DNA of 64,000 nt from Sutcliffiella tianshenii (GTDB lineage Bacteria > Bacillota > Bacilli > Bacillales > Bacillaceae_I). The position numbers and the translations under genes are program-made. This document shows, one piece after another, positions 18,141 to 25,282 of this stretch; the stretch's first letter is position 1; each line of letters begins with the position of its first letter. The stretch spans positions 372,001-436,000 of the forward strand of contig NZ_JAFBED010000003.1 of the NCBI RefSeq assembly GCF_016908565.1. The letters are read 5' to 3'. The notes beneath the pieces are model-generated. The model saw only the letters and a program-made list of their open reading frames with translations. It searched no databases and had not been told where the DNA came from.

Positions 18141-18265
18141 GAATTGTGCATAAACCCTTACTTTTTCATCGTAAAATCTGATTTTTGTGCGCAAATTGAA
18201 ATTTTTCACCGAAAGAGCATGGTTTTTCACCGCAAATCTAGTTTTTTGTGCATATTGCATTTTTC
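18141..18265. repeat. phased T-tract array of ~20-bp units
   Basis: Six units begin TTTTTCATCG, TTTTTGTGCG, TTTTTCACCG, TTTTTCACCG, TTTTTTGTGC and TTTTTCAGC at steps of 18-21 bases, preceded by a GTGCATAAAC unit. The sequence differs from the arrays at 6297 and 10001 but has the same period and an A/T tract in every unit. The 17974-18429 gap holds this array and two terminators, and no credible gene. Confidence 0.65.
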
Positions 18266-18385
18266 AGCTCCCAGTGACAAACCGACAAACAAGGAAACAG
18301 GGTCTTCCCCTTTAAAAACAAGCAAATATTGATGTTTTTGCTTCTGGATGAATCCATTATTTCATTTTTTCACTAAGCCCGACAG

Positions 18386-18427
18386 AAAAAAGGTACCTGC
18401 ACCAAACTGTGTGCAGGTACCTTTTTA
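18386..18427. terminator. bidirectional terminator downstream of the YiaA-like gene
   Basis: Arms AAAAGGTACCTGCAC and GTGCAGGTACCTTTT around a short loop, with A and T runs on both flanks. Confidence 0.85.
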
Positions 18428-18429
18428 AT

Positions 18430-18891
18430 TTAATCCTTCTCCCTCGCCAATTGCGTGTCCCGGATGTTTTTCTGGATCGTGATCGCAGCAAATAAGCTCA
18501 GCACAAACGCCATCGCATAGAATCCTTTTTCACTCAGGATGATGCTGCCCGCGTTATATAGTCCGATCGCCATCAAGGAAATAGCGATAATAACGGCGAA
18601 CCAGCTAAGGCCGTAGTAGATGCCGGTTACAGCAATCCCTTCCTCTTTATCGCGTACCGCTTTTTGCAGGGATACGGCTGCGTAAAGTCCGAATACCAAT
18701 ACAGCGAAGTAGTAGCCTTTTTCATTCAGCTCCATACCGGCATTGAACAGGCCAATCAGATAAGCGGACACACCGACAGCCAGTGCTGCCCAGCTCGCAC
18801 CTTTAAAGGCAGCAGTAGGCTCCCCTTCTTTTCTTTCCGTCTTCACCCTTGCTTCCTTACCATTGTTTCTTTCTAATGGATTTTGCTCCAT
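18430..18891 (-). CDS. YiaA/YiaB-type membrane protein
   Basis: A 153-aa inner-membrane protein with a charged N-terminal tail (about 30 residues) and four helices arranged as two repeats of the YiaAB two-helix unit. Each unit has the pattern IGLFNAGMELNEKGYYFAV or IGLYNAGSIILSEKGFYAMA and ends in a basic IQKNIRD/LQKAVRD turn. The family is widespread and of unknown function. GGGGAG precedes the ATG. Confidence 0.88.
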   Translation of the reverse strand: MEQNPLERNNGKEARVKTERKEGEPTAAFKGASWAALAVGVSAYLIGLFNAGMELNEKGYYFAVLVFGLYAAVSLQKAVRDKEEGIAVTGIYYGLSWFAVIIAISLMAIGLYNAGSIILSEKGFYAMAFVLSLFAAITIQKNIRDTQLAREKD

Positions 18892-18979
18892 TCGACTCTC
18901 CCCTTTATGGTCAATACACTCAGATTTATTATAGCAATTTTTTACATAGTTGTAATATTAAATAAATTTCGGAACGAAG

Positions 18980-19024
18980 CAAGGGGACGGTTCTCTGCTT
19001 CGGAAGCAGAGAACCGTCCCCTTG
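18980..19024. repeat. REP-like palindrome, GGGGACGGTTCTCTGCTTC type, perfect
   Basis: Two perfectly complementary 22-base arms (18980-19001 and 19003-19024) meeting at CTTCGGAAG. The CTTCGG-like tetraloop makes an exceptionally stable hairpin, located 7 bases beyond the ogt stop on the minus strand. Confidence 0.92.
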
Positions 19025-19031
19025 TTTGAAC

Positions 19032-19511
19032 TTATTTAAAAGTCCTTTCGTGATTCAAAAGCCATTCTTTCCTCCACAAGCCACCTGCATAGCCTGTTAA
19101 TGTACCATTTGACCCGATGATTCGATGACAAGGAATCACAATGGTCAGCCTGTTCCTGCCATTTGCACTTCCGACTGCCCTGATGGCTTTTTCATTGCCG
19201 ATTGAAACAGCAATATCCTTATAGGAACCCGTTTCGGCATAAGGTATTTCTTTCAATGCGTTCCACACTGATTGTTGAAAGACCGTTCCTTGAAAAGTGT
19301 AGGGGAATGTAAACTCACTCCGCTCCCCTTTAAAGTACTCATCAAGTTGCTTCCAGCAAAGCGCTAAAACCTTTGGCGTATCATCTTGCATAAGATTTTC
19401 TATTTCTTCCCGCTCTTCAAACATAATCGAACAGATAGTTTCCTCCGTTCCCGTTATTTCAAGTAAGCCAATCGGTGTTTTGTAATCTAATTTATGTATT
19501 CCACTACTCAT
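19032..19511 (-). CDS. ogt: methylated-DNA--protein-cysteine methyltransferase
   Basis: Suicide repair enzyme that takes methyl groups from O6-methylguanine, 159 aa. The acceptor is Cys128 in IPCHRIIGSNG, preceded by GSANGRN, which carries the arginine finger region. I chose ATG 19511 because GGAGGT lies 7 bases before it; it overlaps the end of alkA (ATGAGTAG), so the two are translationally coupled. Third gene of an adaA-alkA-ogt operon, equivalent to the B. subtilis adaptive-response genes. Confidence 0.94.
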   Translation of the reverse strand: MSSGIHKLDYKTPIGLLEITGTEETICSIMFEEREEIENLMQDDTPKVLALCWKQLDEYFKGERSEFTFPYTFQGTVFQQSVWNALKEIPYAETGSYKDIAVSIGNEKAIRAVGSANGRNRLTIVIPCHRIIGSNGTLTGYAGGLWRKEWLLNHERTFK

Positions 19512-20409
19512 ATAAAGACCTCCATAAATAAAAGGTTGCATACGCCTGCCATCCTGCCCAGTTTGTTGACAGCTCCTCTAACTCCTCGATCGAGGGTTTG
19601 CGTTCAAGCCCCAATTGAAGCTTGATTGCCTGATGCAGACCGACATCCGCTACCGGAAATGCAACGGGATGGTGCAGGCATTTCATCATCACATAATCGG
19701 CCGTCCAAGCTCCAACACCACGGATTTCCATTAAAGATTTCTTCACTTGCTGATAATCTTGTTGTTGCAAGGCTTCTTTTGTTACATGCCCACTTTTCAT
19801 AGCCTTTGCAACTCCAGTAATATATTCCGCCTTCCGGGTTGTAAACTGGAGTTTTCTTAAATCCTCTATATCTAGCTGTGCGATCGTGTCAATTTCGGGG
19901 AATAACCAGTAGGTGTTTCCTTCAAAAGTGAGACATTCTCCAAAATGTTCAACAAATCGTTTTTTTAACCTATAGGCAAAAGTTAAATTGATTTGCTGAC
20001 CAATAATCGCCCAGGTCAGCGCTTCAAATAGATCCGGTATACAAATTATACGTAATCCCCGATACTTCTTGACGATGTTCTGTAGAACCTTATCAGAATA
20101 GGCCATGTCGTAAAAGTTTCCCAGTTCCTGATTCATATCAAAGTATTCCCACACGTAGGATGCAGCTTTTTCACGCAAACCTGGAGTCGGAATGCCAATC
20201 GGAAATTCCACTCTAATGACATCATTCACCTTTCCTATTTTCAATAAAATAAATTCGTCATCTATTTTTATCAGTTTATAAAAATTGTAATCTCTTATTT
20301 GATGCAATACCTCTTGCTCAGATCTTCCTAAAAACATGAGACACTCTTTAAAATTGAAGTCGCTCGGGGGATGAATCTCAATAGAGGAGCCATTATCGAT
20401 CCAATTCAA
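19504..20409 (-). CDS. alkA: DNA-3-methyladenine glycosylase II
   Basis: HhH-GPD base-excision glycosylase of 301 aa that removes alkylated purines. The helix-hairpin-helix reads LMEIRGVGAWTADYV and the catalytic Asp is Asp255 in FPVADVGL. The N-terminal AlkA domain is recognisable (DYNFYKLIKIDDEFILLKIG). The start is TTG at 20409, which overlaps the adaA stop (TTGA) and lies 8 bases after GAGGAG. Middle gene of the alkylation-damage operon. Confidence 0.93.
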   Translation of the reverse strand: MNWIDNGSSIEIHPPSDFNFKECLMFLGRSEQEVLHQIRDYNFYKLIKIDDEFILLKIGKVNDVIRVEFPIGIPTPGLREKAASYVWEYFDMNQELGNFYDMAYSDKVLQNIVKKYRGLRIICIPDLFEALTWAIIGQQINLTFAYRLKKRFVEHFGECLTFEGNTYWLFPEIDTIAQLDIEDLRKLQFTTRKAEYITGVAKAMKSGHVTKEALQQQDYQQVKKSLMEIRGVGAWTADYVMMKCLHHPVAFPVADVGLHQAIKLQLGLERKPSIEELEELSTNWAGWQAYATFYLWRSLYE

Positions 20410-20981
20410 TGCTGTTTCTCCTCTCTTATCAGTGCTCGATATTCACTGGGTGAACAATTTCTCAACCGGCGAAACACTTTATAAAAGTTGGATGGCGTTT
20501 GGAATCCGACCTCATAGCAGATTTCAAGATTCGTTCGATCAGTGTTTTTCAGAAGATGAGCCGCTTTATCAATTCTGATTTTCTCCAGATAGGAACGAGG
20601 CGTTTCTGAAGTTGCCTGTTTGAATTGCCGCTCAAGATAATAGGCACTTACACCTGCATGATCCGCAATATCCTGTAGTTCCAGCTTTTGTTTATATTGA
20701 TTCACTAAAAAGGAAATGACCTTTCTAACCAGTTCAATATGTGGAGCATGATCCGATTTCGGCTGACATCTTTTACAGGCACGATAGCCTGCCTTTTCCA
20801 CCTCATGGATGTCATGGAAGAATTCCACGTTTACTTTCTTCGGCTTCCTAGATCTACAGGAAGGACGGCAATAGATTTTGGTTGTTTTCACTGCCGTAAA
20901 AAATAGACCATCATACTTACTGTCGCAAGCAATTATTTTCTCCCACATTTCTTCAAAAGTAAGGTTTACTCTAGCAACCAT
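20406..20981 (-). CDS. adaA: AdaA: methylphosphotriester-DNA acceptor and AraC-type activator
   Basis: Adaptive-response regulator of 191 aa. The N-terminal zinc site uses Cys38, Cys42, Cys69 and Cys72 (YCRPSC and ACKRC); Cys38 accepts a methyl group from DNA phosphotriesters, which turns the protein into an activator. The C-terminal half has two AraC helix-turn-helix motifs (LQDIADHAGVSAYYLERQFK and NLEICYEVGFQTPSNFYKVF). First gene of the operon with alkA and ogt, so it controls its own partners. Confidence 0.95.
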   Translation of the reverse strand: MVARVNLTFEEMWEKIIACDSKYDGLFFTAVKTTKIYCRPSCRSRKPKKVNVEFFHDIHEVEKAGYRACKRCQPKSDHAPHIELVRKVISFLVNQYKQKLELQDIADHAGVSAYYLERQFKQATSETPRSYLEKIRIDKAAHLLKNTDRTNLEICYEVGFQTPSNFYKVFRRLRNCSPSEYRALIREEKQH

Positions 20982-21087
20982 TCGCTTTCCGTCCTTCCTG
21001 TTTTAGCCGATGCCATTCTTTTATTTTATTTTAACAAGTCATGAATAGACATTTCGACCTCATTCTTGCTCTTATGGTCTAAAGAAT

Positions 21088-21132
21088 CAAGGGGACGATT
21101 CTCTGCTTCGGAAGCAGAGAACCGTCCCCTTG
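21088..21132. repeat. REP-like palindrome, near-identical to 18980-19024
   Basis: Arms 21088-21109 and 21111-21132 with a single A-C mismatch (GGGGACGATTCTC against GAACCGTCCCC). The two copies bracket the adaA-alkA-ogt operon. Confidence 0.9.
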
Positions 21133-21142
21133 TTTTGTTTAC

Positions 21143-21538
21143 TTACTTCGCGTTTTCATCCGGCTGATGAACGCCAAAGACATTTCCTTCGGTATCCACA
21201 TAATACCCTTGCCACGCCATGCCAGGAAGGGCATACTTAGGGACGGCAACCTTGCCGCCATGCTCGAGGATGAGCTTCTCTGTAGCCTCGTAATCCGCCA
21301 CGCCCATCGTGCAGGAGAATCCATTCATAGGCTGGTTCGCTTCAGGCGCAGGACCTCTTCTTTGCATCAAAGCACCGTTGACCCCAGGCTCATTCGCATC
21401 CCCTGTCACTGCACCGAAATAAGGCATTCCCGCATAATCCGTCCAGTCCTCAAACTTCCAACCGAATACCTCGCCATAAAATGTCTTTGCACGCTCCATG
21501 TTGTCCACATGGACTTCAAAATGCACCAGTCTCCCCAA
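21143..21538 (-). CDS. VOC family protein
   Basis: A 131-aa glyoxalase-fold protein of the CFP-30/YxiA-like group: MGRLVHFEVHVDNMERAKTF starts the first module and WQGYYVDTEGNVFGVHQPD ends the second. The start is TTG at 21538, 7 bases after GGAGGG; it gives the usual MGRxVHFE family start, unlike the GTG at 21553 which overlaps the ribosome site. Substrate unknown. A perfect-type REP palindrome lies just past the stop. Confidence 0.86.
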   Translation of the reverse strand: MGRLVHFEVHVDNMERAKTFYGEVFGWKFEDWTDYAGMPYFGAVTGDANEPGVNGALMQRRGPAPEANQPMNGFSCTMGVADYEATEKLILEHGGKVAVPKYALPGMAWQGYYVDTEGNVFGVHQPDENAK

Positions 21539-21627
21539 GATAAATCCCTCCACACTAGTTCATATGTTCTTCACTAGAAGTATTCTTTTTATAGAGTGGG
21601 ATATCCTTCTTTTCGAATAGGATAGAG

Positions 21628-22551
21628 TTATCTTTCAGTTAGTTCTATATTAATTTCCTCTGGTAAGGTAGATGCAGCACGCGGCACCACCCGCGGTTCA
21701 TAATTGATTACATCCGAAGAGTAAAGCGTCACGATCATGCTGCCCCCATATCGTTTTGCCCGTATCAATATCGGTTGATTGTATTGGTTTTGGAACCGGA
21801 AGTCGGGTCCATACCAACTTACGGTCGCATCACGTCCCGCAGGAACATAAGGAACATTCCGGCTATGGGAATAACGCTCGACAATTTTCAATCCGGCACG
21901 GTCCACAGCGTTGTACAATGTGGAGGACACCTGACAAATACCACCGCCTACCCCTTCTGACAATTCCCCCCTCACAATGATCGGCGCACGCAGGTACCCC
22001 TTCTCAATCGTTCTTTTTCCAACCACCTTGTTAAAGGAAAACGTCTCATTCGGGAAAATGACATGATTATCTATCGCATTTGCGGCAAGAAATATATTAT
22101 GAGAACGACTTTTATTATAGGAATTGAAATATGTAACATATTGACCGATCTGTTTGATTCTGATATTAGAAAGCAGCTCACTATCGACCCTTGGATAGAT
22201 CTCGGATAGGGGCACTTCCATTTTTGCTGGGCCATTGCTATAAAAGTATTCATAAAACTTTTCCTTGAACGCCCTGCGATTTAATTTGTAGCCTATCTTT
22301 TCTGAAGCTATGCCCCCATGCTCGTTAATCACCGCATTTTGGGGAGCACGATATATTTTCTGATCAAGCATCTCTACGAATTCTTTATATTTGTCATCAT
22401 TGATAATCGGTGTTCCCGGAAGTGGCATCGCGAATTCCTCACGTTCCATAGTAGTAATTTGCTGCCCTTCTTGCGTGATAATCAAGCTATTGCTGCTATG
22501 CCCGACAGGCTGAGCCAATAATAAAAGACCTGCTAACCAAATTTGTATCAT
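21628..22551 (-). CDS. VanW family protein, exported
   Basis: A 307-aa protein with an N-terminal signal peptide (IQIWLAGLLLLAQPVG) and a VanW domain in the C-terminal half: NKSRSHNIFLAANAIDNHVI, ETFSFNKVVG, EGVGGGICQVSSTLYNA and RNVPYVPAGRDATV are all characteristic. VanW domains occur in cell-wall proteins of bacilli; the exact role is unclear, and a link to glycopeptide resistance is not implied. GGGAGG precedes the ATG. Confidence 0.88.
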   Translation of the reverse strand: MIQIWLAGLLLLAQPVGHSSNSLIITQEGQQITTMEREEFAMPLPGTPIINDDKYKEFVEMLDQKIYRAPQNAVINEHGGIASEKIGYKLNRRAFKEKFYEYFYSNGPAKMEVPLSEIYPRVDSELLSNIRIKQIGQYVTYFNSYNKSRSHNIFLAANAIDNHVIFPNETFSFNKVVGKRTIEKGYLRAPIIVRGELSEGVGGGICQVSSTLYNAVDRAGLKIVERYSHSRNVPYVPAGRDATVSWYGPDFRFQNQYNQPILIRAKRYGGSMIVTLYSSDVINYEPRVVPRAASTLPEEINIELTER

Positions 22552-22622
22552 AAGTCGCTCTACCTCCCTGGATTAGTATGGGCAAGAGCAGCGATTTTAA
22601 TGAAATTTTCGGTGCATATATT

Positions 22623-22666
22623 AAAAAGCCTTCACCTCCGTCTTTATCCGGAAATGAAGGCTTTTT
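22623..22666 (-). terminator. terminator downstream of the 60-aa gene
   Basis: Arms AAAAAGCCTTCA (22623-22634) and TGAAGGCTTTTT (22655-22666); works on both strands. Confidence 0.82.
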
Positions 22667-22675
22667 CAGTAGAAA

Positions 22676-22858
22676 TCAGTTCATCCCGTTCCATTCACCC
22701 TGGTTCTTGGATGATTTTTCTTCCTTGGCCTTCTCCTTATGCGCCCGGTTGGCAGCTGCACTGCCTAATTCCTTGGAGAATTCCGAATCCGACTTACTGG
22801 AGTCAAAGCCCTGTTTGTTCTTTTGCGCTGCGTCTGTCTTGCCATTGCGTTTTGCCAT
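22676..22858 (-). CDS. small hydrophilic 60-aa protein
   Basis: Very charged, Lys/Glu/Ser/Asn-rich, no hydrophobic segment, no Cys. Contains FDSSKSDSEFSKELG and a KAKEEKSS tail, in the style of small sporulation-associated proteins of bacilli. I do not recognise a named family. Strong GGAGGG ribosome site 7 bases before the ATG and a clear terminator downstream support a real gene. Confidence 0.72.
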   Translation of the reverse strand: MAKRNGKTDAAQKNKQGFDSSKSDSEFSKELGSAAANRAHKEKAKEEKSSKNQGEWNGMN

Positions 22859-22988
22859 AAGTATCCCTCCTTTTCAACTGTTAGTATGAAATCTGGAAGG
22901 AGAAATATACGTTATGGTTTATGTTAAACAAGAATGTATTTTTTTGGTATCATTAAATAAGGACTTCAAAAAGGTGGAGATGTTGAAA

Positions 22989-23225
22989 ATGAGGCAGGAT
23001 TTGAAACTTTTCACTAATATCGCTTACTTTATCGCACTGGCAACGATCATTGTCATACCAGTATGCTTATTCATTAGTTCCATCATGTCGGATGGGAGCG
23101 CGGCTTCTTTCTTAAAACTCCTCGCATCACTGACATTTCTAGCTTCCATGGTGGGCATCCCTTTAAGCATCGTTTCCATGTTCAGTAAAGAGAAATTATC
23201 TAAAAGAATTTTGCCCTTGTTTTAA
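22989..23225 (+). CDS. small membrane protein, probably truncated by a frameshift
   Basis: Two hydrophobic helices (about residues 8-31 and 37-59), starting MRQDLKLFTNIAYFIALATI at ATG 22989, 9 bases after GGAG. It stops at 23225 (LPLF), but a second frame starting at GTT 23219 continues without a break as VLNVVPICLILFGLLMEIMD to a stop at 23302, giving a natural third helix. So the intact protein probably ran to 23302 and a single-base change in the TTGTTTT run broke it. Family not recognised. Confidence 0.55.
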   Translation: MRQDLKLFTNIAYFIALATIIVIPVCLFISSIMSDGSAASFLKLLASLTFLASMVGIPLSIVSMFSKEKLSKRILPLF

Positions 23226-23334
23226 ATGTAGTGCCTATTTGTCTTATTCTCTTTGGCCTGTTGATGGAGATCATGGATGAATTCAATTCAACAATACCTT
23301 AAATGGTCGTATCTTCAGCTATTAATCAGCTTCA

Positions 23335-23508
23335 TCAATTTCCGCCGTTATTATCGTTATAATGCTGAAACCTTGTTGTCTCCGTTTCAATGCCATGATT
23401 CCCTTTATTCACGTCAGGGGCATTGCCCACCCCTTTATTTTTCTTATCCATAAAAATTACGATACCCAAAAGGATCACTACAGGAACTATGATAAATAAC
23501 CAGATCAT
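23335..23508 (-). CDS. small one-helix membrane protein, 57 aa
   Basis: ATG at 23508 lies 5 bases after AAGGAGGGATTCCG begins its strong ribosome site. The product starts MIWLFIIVPVVILLGIVIFM, a single membrane helix, then a hydrophilic Asn/Gly/Lys-rich tail ending in QHYNDNNGGN. Family not recognised. The layout (helix plus polar tail) resembles the 45-aa protein at 5760-5897. Confidence 0.65.
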   Translation of the reverse strand: MIWLFIIVPVVILLGIVIFMDKKNKGVGNAPDVNKGNHGIETETTRFQHYNDNNGGN

Positions 23509-23581
23509 CGGAATCCCTCCTTATATTTACTATATTCTACGGAATATTAATGTGAAAAGTTTCATTTTTCTATCACCTTAA

Positions 23582-23630
23582 AAAAAGCTATCACTCCTCG
23601 TCCTCTAATACTTAGGAATGATAGCTTTTT
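23582..23630. terminator. bidirectional terminator downstream of the kinase gene at 23668
   Basis: Arms AAAAAGCTATCA and TGATAGCTTTTT with inner pairing TCCT/AGGA; T-runs on both strands. Confidence 0.78.
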
Positions 23631-23667
23631 CCTTTATGGCTGCATATTAACTATTAATGGACCCCTC

Positions 23668-24567
23668 TTAGATGACATCTGTTTCAATTGTCCATTTTAA
23701 CCGCTTAACCCATTCCTCTAGTACCTCTTGCGGTCCATCCTTCACTTTATTTAATACTTTCCAGACTTTATATACACAATATGCTTTTAGTTTTTCAGAA
23801 GATAAATGAACATGGCTATTACTTTTGTATTCTTTTATGAATAATGAATTTAATAAGCTCGCATGCTCTGGATAATGAAGTTTTGTAAACCAGCAGACCC
23901 AACCTATATCTGTTAAAGGGTTTGCCCATTCTGACCATTCCCAGTCTAAAACAGTAATAGTGTTATCGGTTGCATATAGCACATTGTGCATCCCATAATC
24001 ACCATGCGTCAAAACCCATTCCTCTTTAGTATCATTGATTTTTTCTAATATCTCTTTTGAAAATTGTATTAAGCTTTCAGGTACAAAATCTAAATTAAAG
24101 TTCAGGGTATCTAAATCACATTCTTTTATTCCATTTGAGTTGAAGTTATATTTTCTGGAGTGGATATTTTCTGAAAGGGACTTTCCTAAGATTTTATATA
24201 AATCTTTTGTTCTTTCCAAGTCATTATTATCTAAAATAAATTGCCCATTGGTTCCTTCTCTGTACTCCATTACACTTATTTGAAAATTCTCTGCTTCAAT
24301 AAAATCATAGACTTTGGGAACTACACCTGTTTCCTGATTAAGTGTTAGGCAATTTATTTCGTTTTGAATGTCCTGGTTAAAAGAATTTGCAACCTTAGCC
24401 ACTAAAGGAGGGCGGGTTCCTTTTAACAAGAACGTTTCATTAGTGTATCCTCCACTTAATCGAACAGGGATAAAATCTCCGTACTTATCCATTAAATGCT
24501 CTTTTAATATTTTTTCAGACAAACTAACACTTCCAATCATATCTAAATATCGGAAGCAGGGCTTCAT
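23668..24567 (-). CDS. aminoglycoside-phosphotransferase-fold kinase
   Basis: A 299-aa APH-like kinase. The glycine-rich segment reads LSGGYTNETFLLKG, the ATP-binding Lys follows in PLVAKVANS, the catalytic loop is LTHGDYGMHNVLY and the metal-binding site is VLDWEWSEWANPLTD. AAGGA precedes the ATG at 24567. It is 12 bases downstream of a SAM-dependent methyltransferase on the same strand, so they probably form a two-gene unit. The pairing of a kinase and a methyltransferase is reminiscent of small-molecule inactivation loci, but no substrate can be assigned. Confidence 0.85.
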   Translation of the reverse strand: MKPCFRYLDMIGSVSLSEKILKEHLMDKYGDFIPVRLSGGYTNETFLLKGTRPPLVAKVANSFNQDIQNEINCLTLNQETGVVPKVYDFIEAENFQISVMEYREGTNGQFILDNNDLERTKDLYKILGKSLSENIHSRKYNFNSNGIKECDLDTLNFNLDFVPESLIQFSKEILEKINDTKEEWVLTHGDYGMHNVLYATDNTITVLDWEWSEWANPLTDIGWVCWFTKLHYPEHASLLNSLFIKEYKSNSHVHLSSEKLKAYCVYKVWKVLNKVKDGPQEVLEEWVKRLKWTIETDVI

Positions 24568-24579
24568 TTGCTTCCTTTT

Positions 24580-25176
24580 TCACTTTACACTACTGGATAT
24601 AAACATAGAGGCATCCTGTTTCATGAAAATGCCCTTCCCATGATAGAAAGTCTTCATTTTAATTGAGTTGAATCCAACTTCGGATAATCTATTTTTCAGT
24701 TCATCATGTGAAAAACCGTTATGTACTTTCGGATGATATATTTGATCGTTTTTGTCAAAATCAATAATAATGAGTTTGCCATCATCATTTAAAATGTTGA
24801 ACAATTCCTGTAAAATTTTATTAGTATCGGGAATATGAAGAAGGACGAGTGACAGTAAAACGATGTCTGCCTTGAGTTCCGGCGTTTCCTGGGTAAAATC
24901 TGAAAAACGCACTTTTGAGTTGATGATTCTTCTTTGAGAAATTTTAGCTTTCGCAACCTCCAACATTTGTTCTGATGAATCCACTAACAAAATAGAATCT
25001 ACTAAATCTGATAATTCCAAGCTGACCAGGCCAGTACCACTTCCATAGTCTATTAAAGATTTAGATAGACTATTTTGTAATTCCGGTCTTACTTCCTTTA
25101 CAATAACTTTAGACAATTCCATTCTATCTTCTGTATCATATTTTTTTGCCATCTGTTCAAAAACGTTACTTTCCAT
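24580..25176 (-). CDS. class I SAM-dependent methyltransferase
   Basis: A 198-aa Rossmann methyltransferase. Motif I is LIDYGSGTGLVSLEL, the acidic residue at the end of strand 2 is in ILLVDSSEQML, and motif IV is ADIVLLSLVLLHIP. Likely acts on a small molecule. GGGGAG precedes the ATG. First gene of a pair with the APH-like kinase. AT-rich compared with neighbours such as the VanW gene, so the pair may be a later arrival. Confidence 0.88.
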   Translation of the reverse strand: MESNVFEQMAKKYDTEDRMELSKVIVKEVRPELQNSLSKSLIDYGSGTGLVSLELSDLVDSILLVDSSEQMLEVAKAKISQRRIINSKVRFSDFTQETPELKADIVLLSLVLLHIPDTNKILQELFNILNDDGKLIIIDFDKNDQIYHPKVHNGFSHDELKNRLSEVGFNSIKMKTFYHGKGIFMKQDASMFISSSVK

Positions 25177-25216
25177 ATTCCACTCCCCTATATTGCTACT
25201 TAGTGGTCATTATATA

Positions 25217-25254
25217 ACAAGAACGCATGGAATCTAAAATCCAAGCGTTCTTGT
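25217..25254. terminator. hairpin between the Pip-like gene and the methyltransferase gene
   Basis: Arms ACAAGAACGC (25217-25226) and GCGTTCTTGT (25245-25254) with inner TGGA/TCCA pairing. The T-run is better on the plus strand than on the minus strand, so terminator function for the minus-strand gene is uncertain. Confidence 0.55.
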
Positions 25255-25282
25255 TTTGTGTTTTTTAGGGTTTTTTCATTTT

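Noticed and set aside
18003-18260. 85-aa open frame on the minus strand
   Set aside because: It runs through the phased T-tract array and a terminator and has no ribosome site.
21628-22551. VanW as evidence of a glycopeptide resistance cluster
   Set aside because: No vanH, vanA/B or vanX neighbours; VanW domains are common in bacilli without resistance.
22543-22889. Plus-strand frames of about 100 aa over the VanW start region
   Set aside because: They cover a terminator and lie antisense to the 60-aa gene; no ribosome site.
24580-25176. Methyltransferase and APH-like kinase as an antibiotic resistance pair
   Set aside because: Only fold-level motifs are visible and no substrate signature supports resistance.
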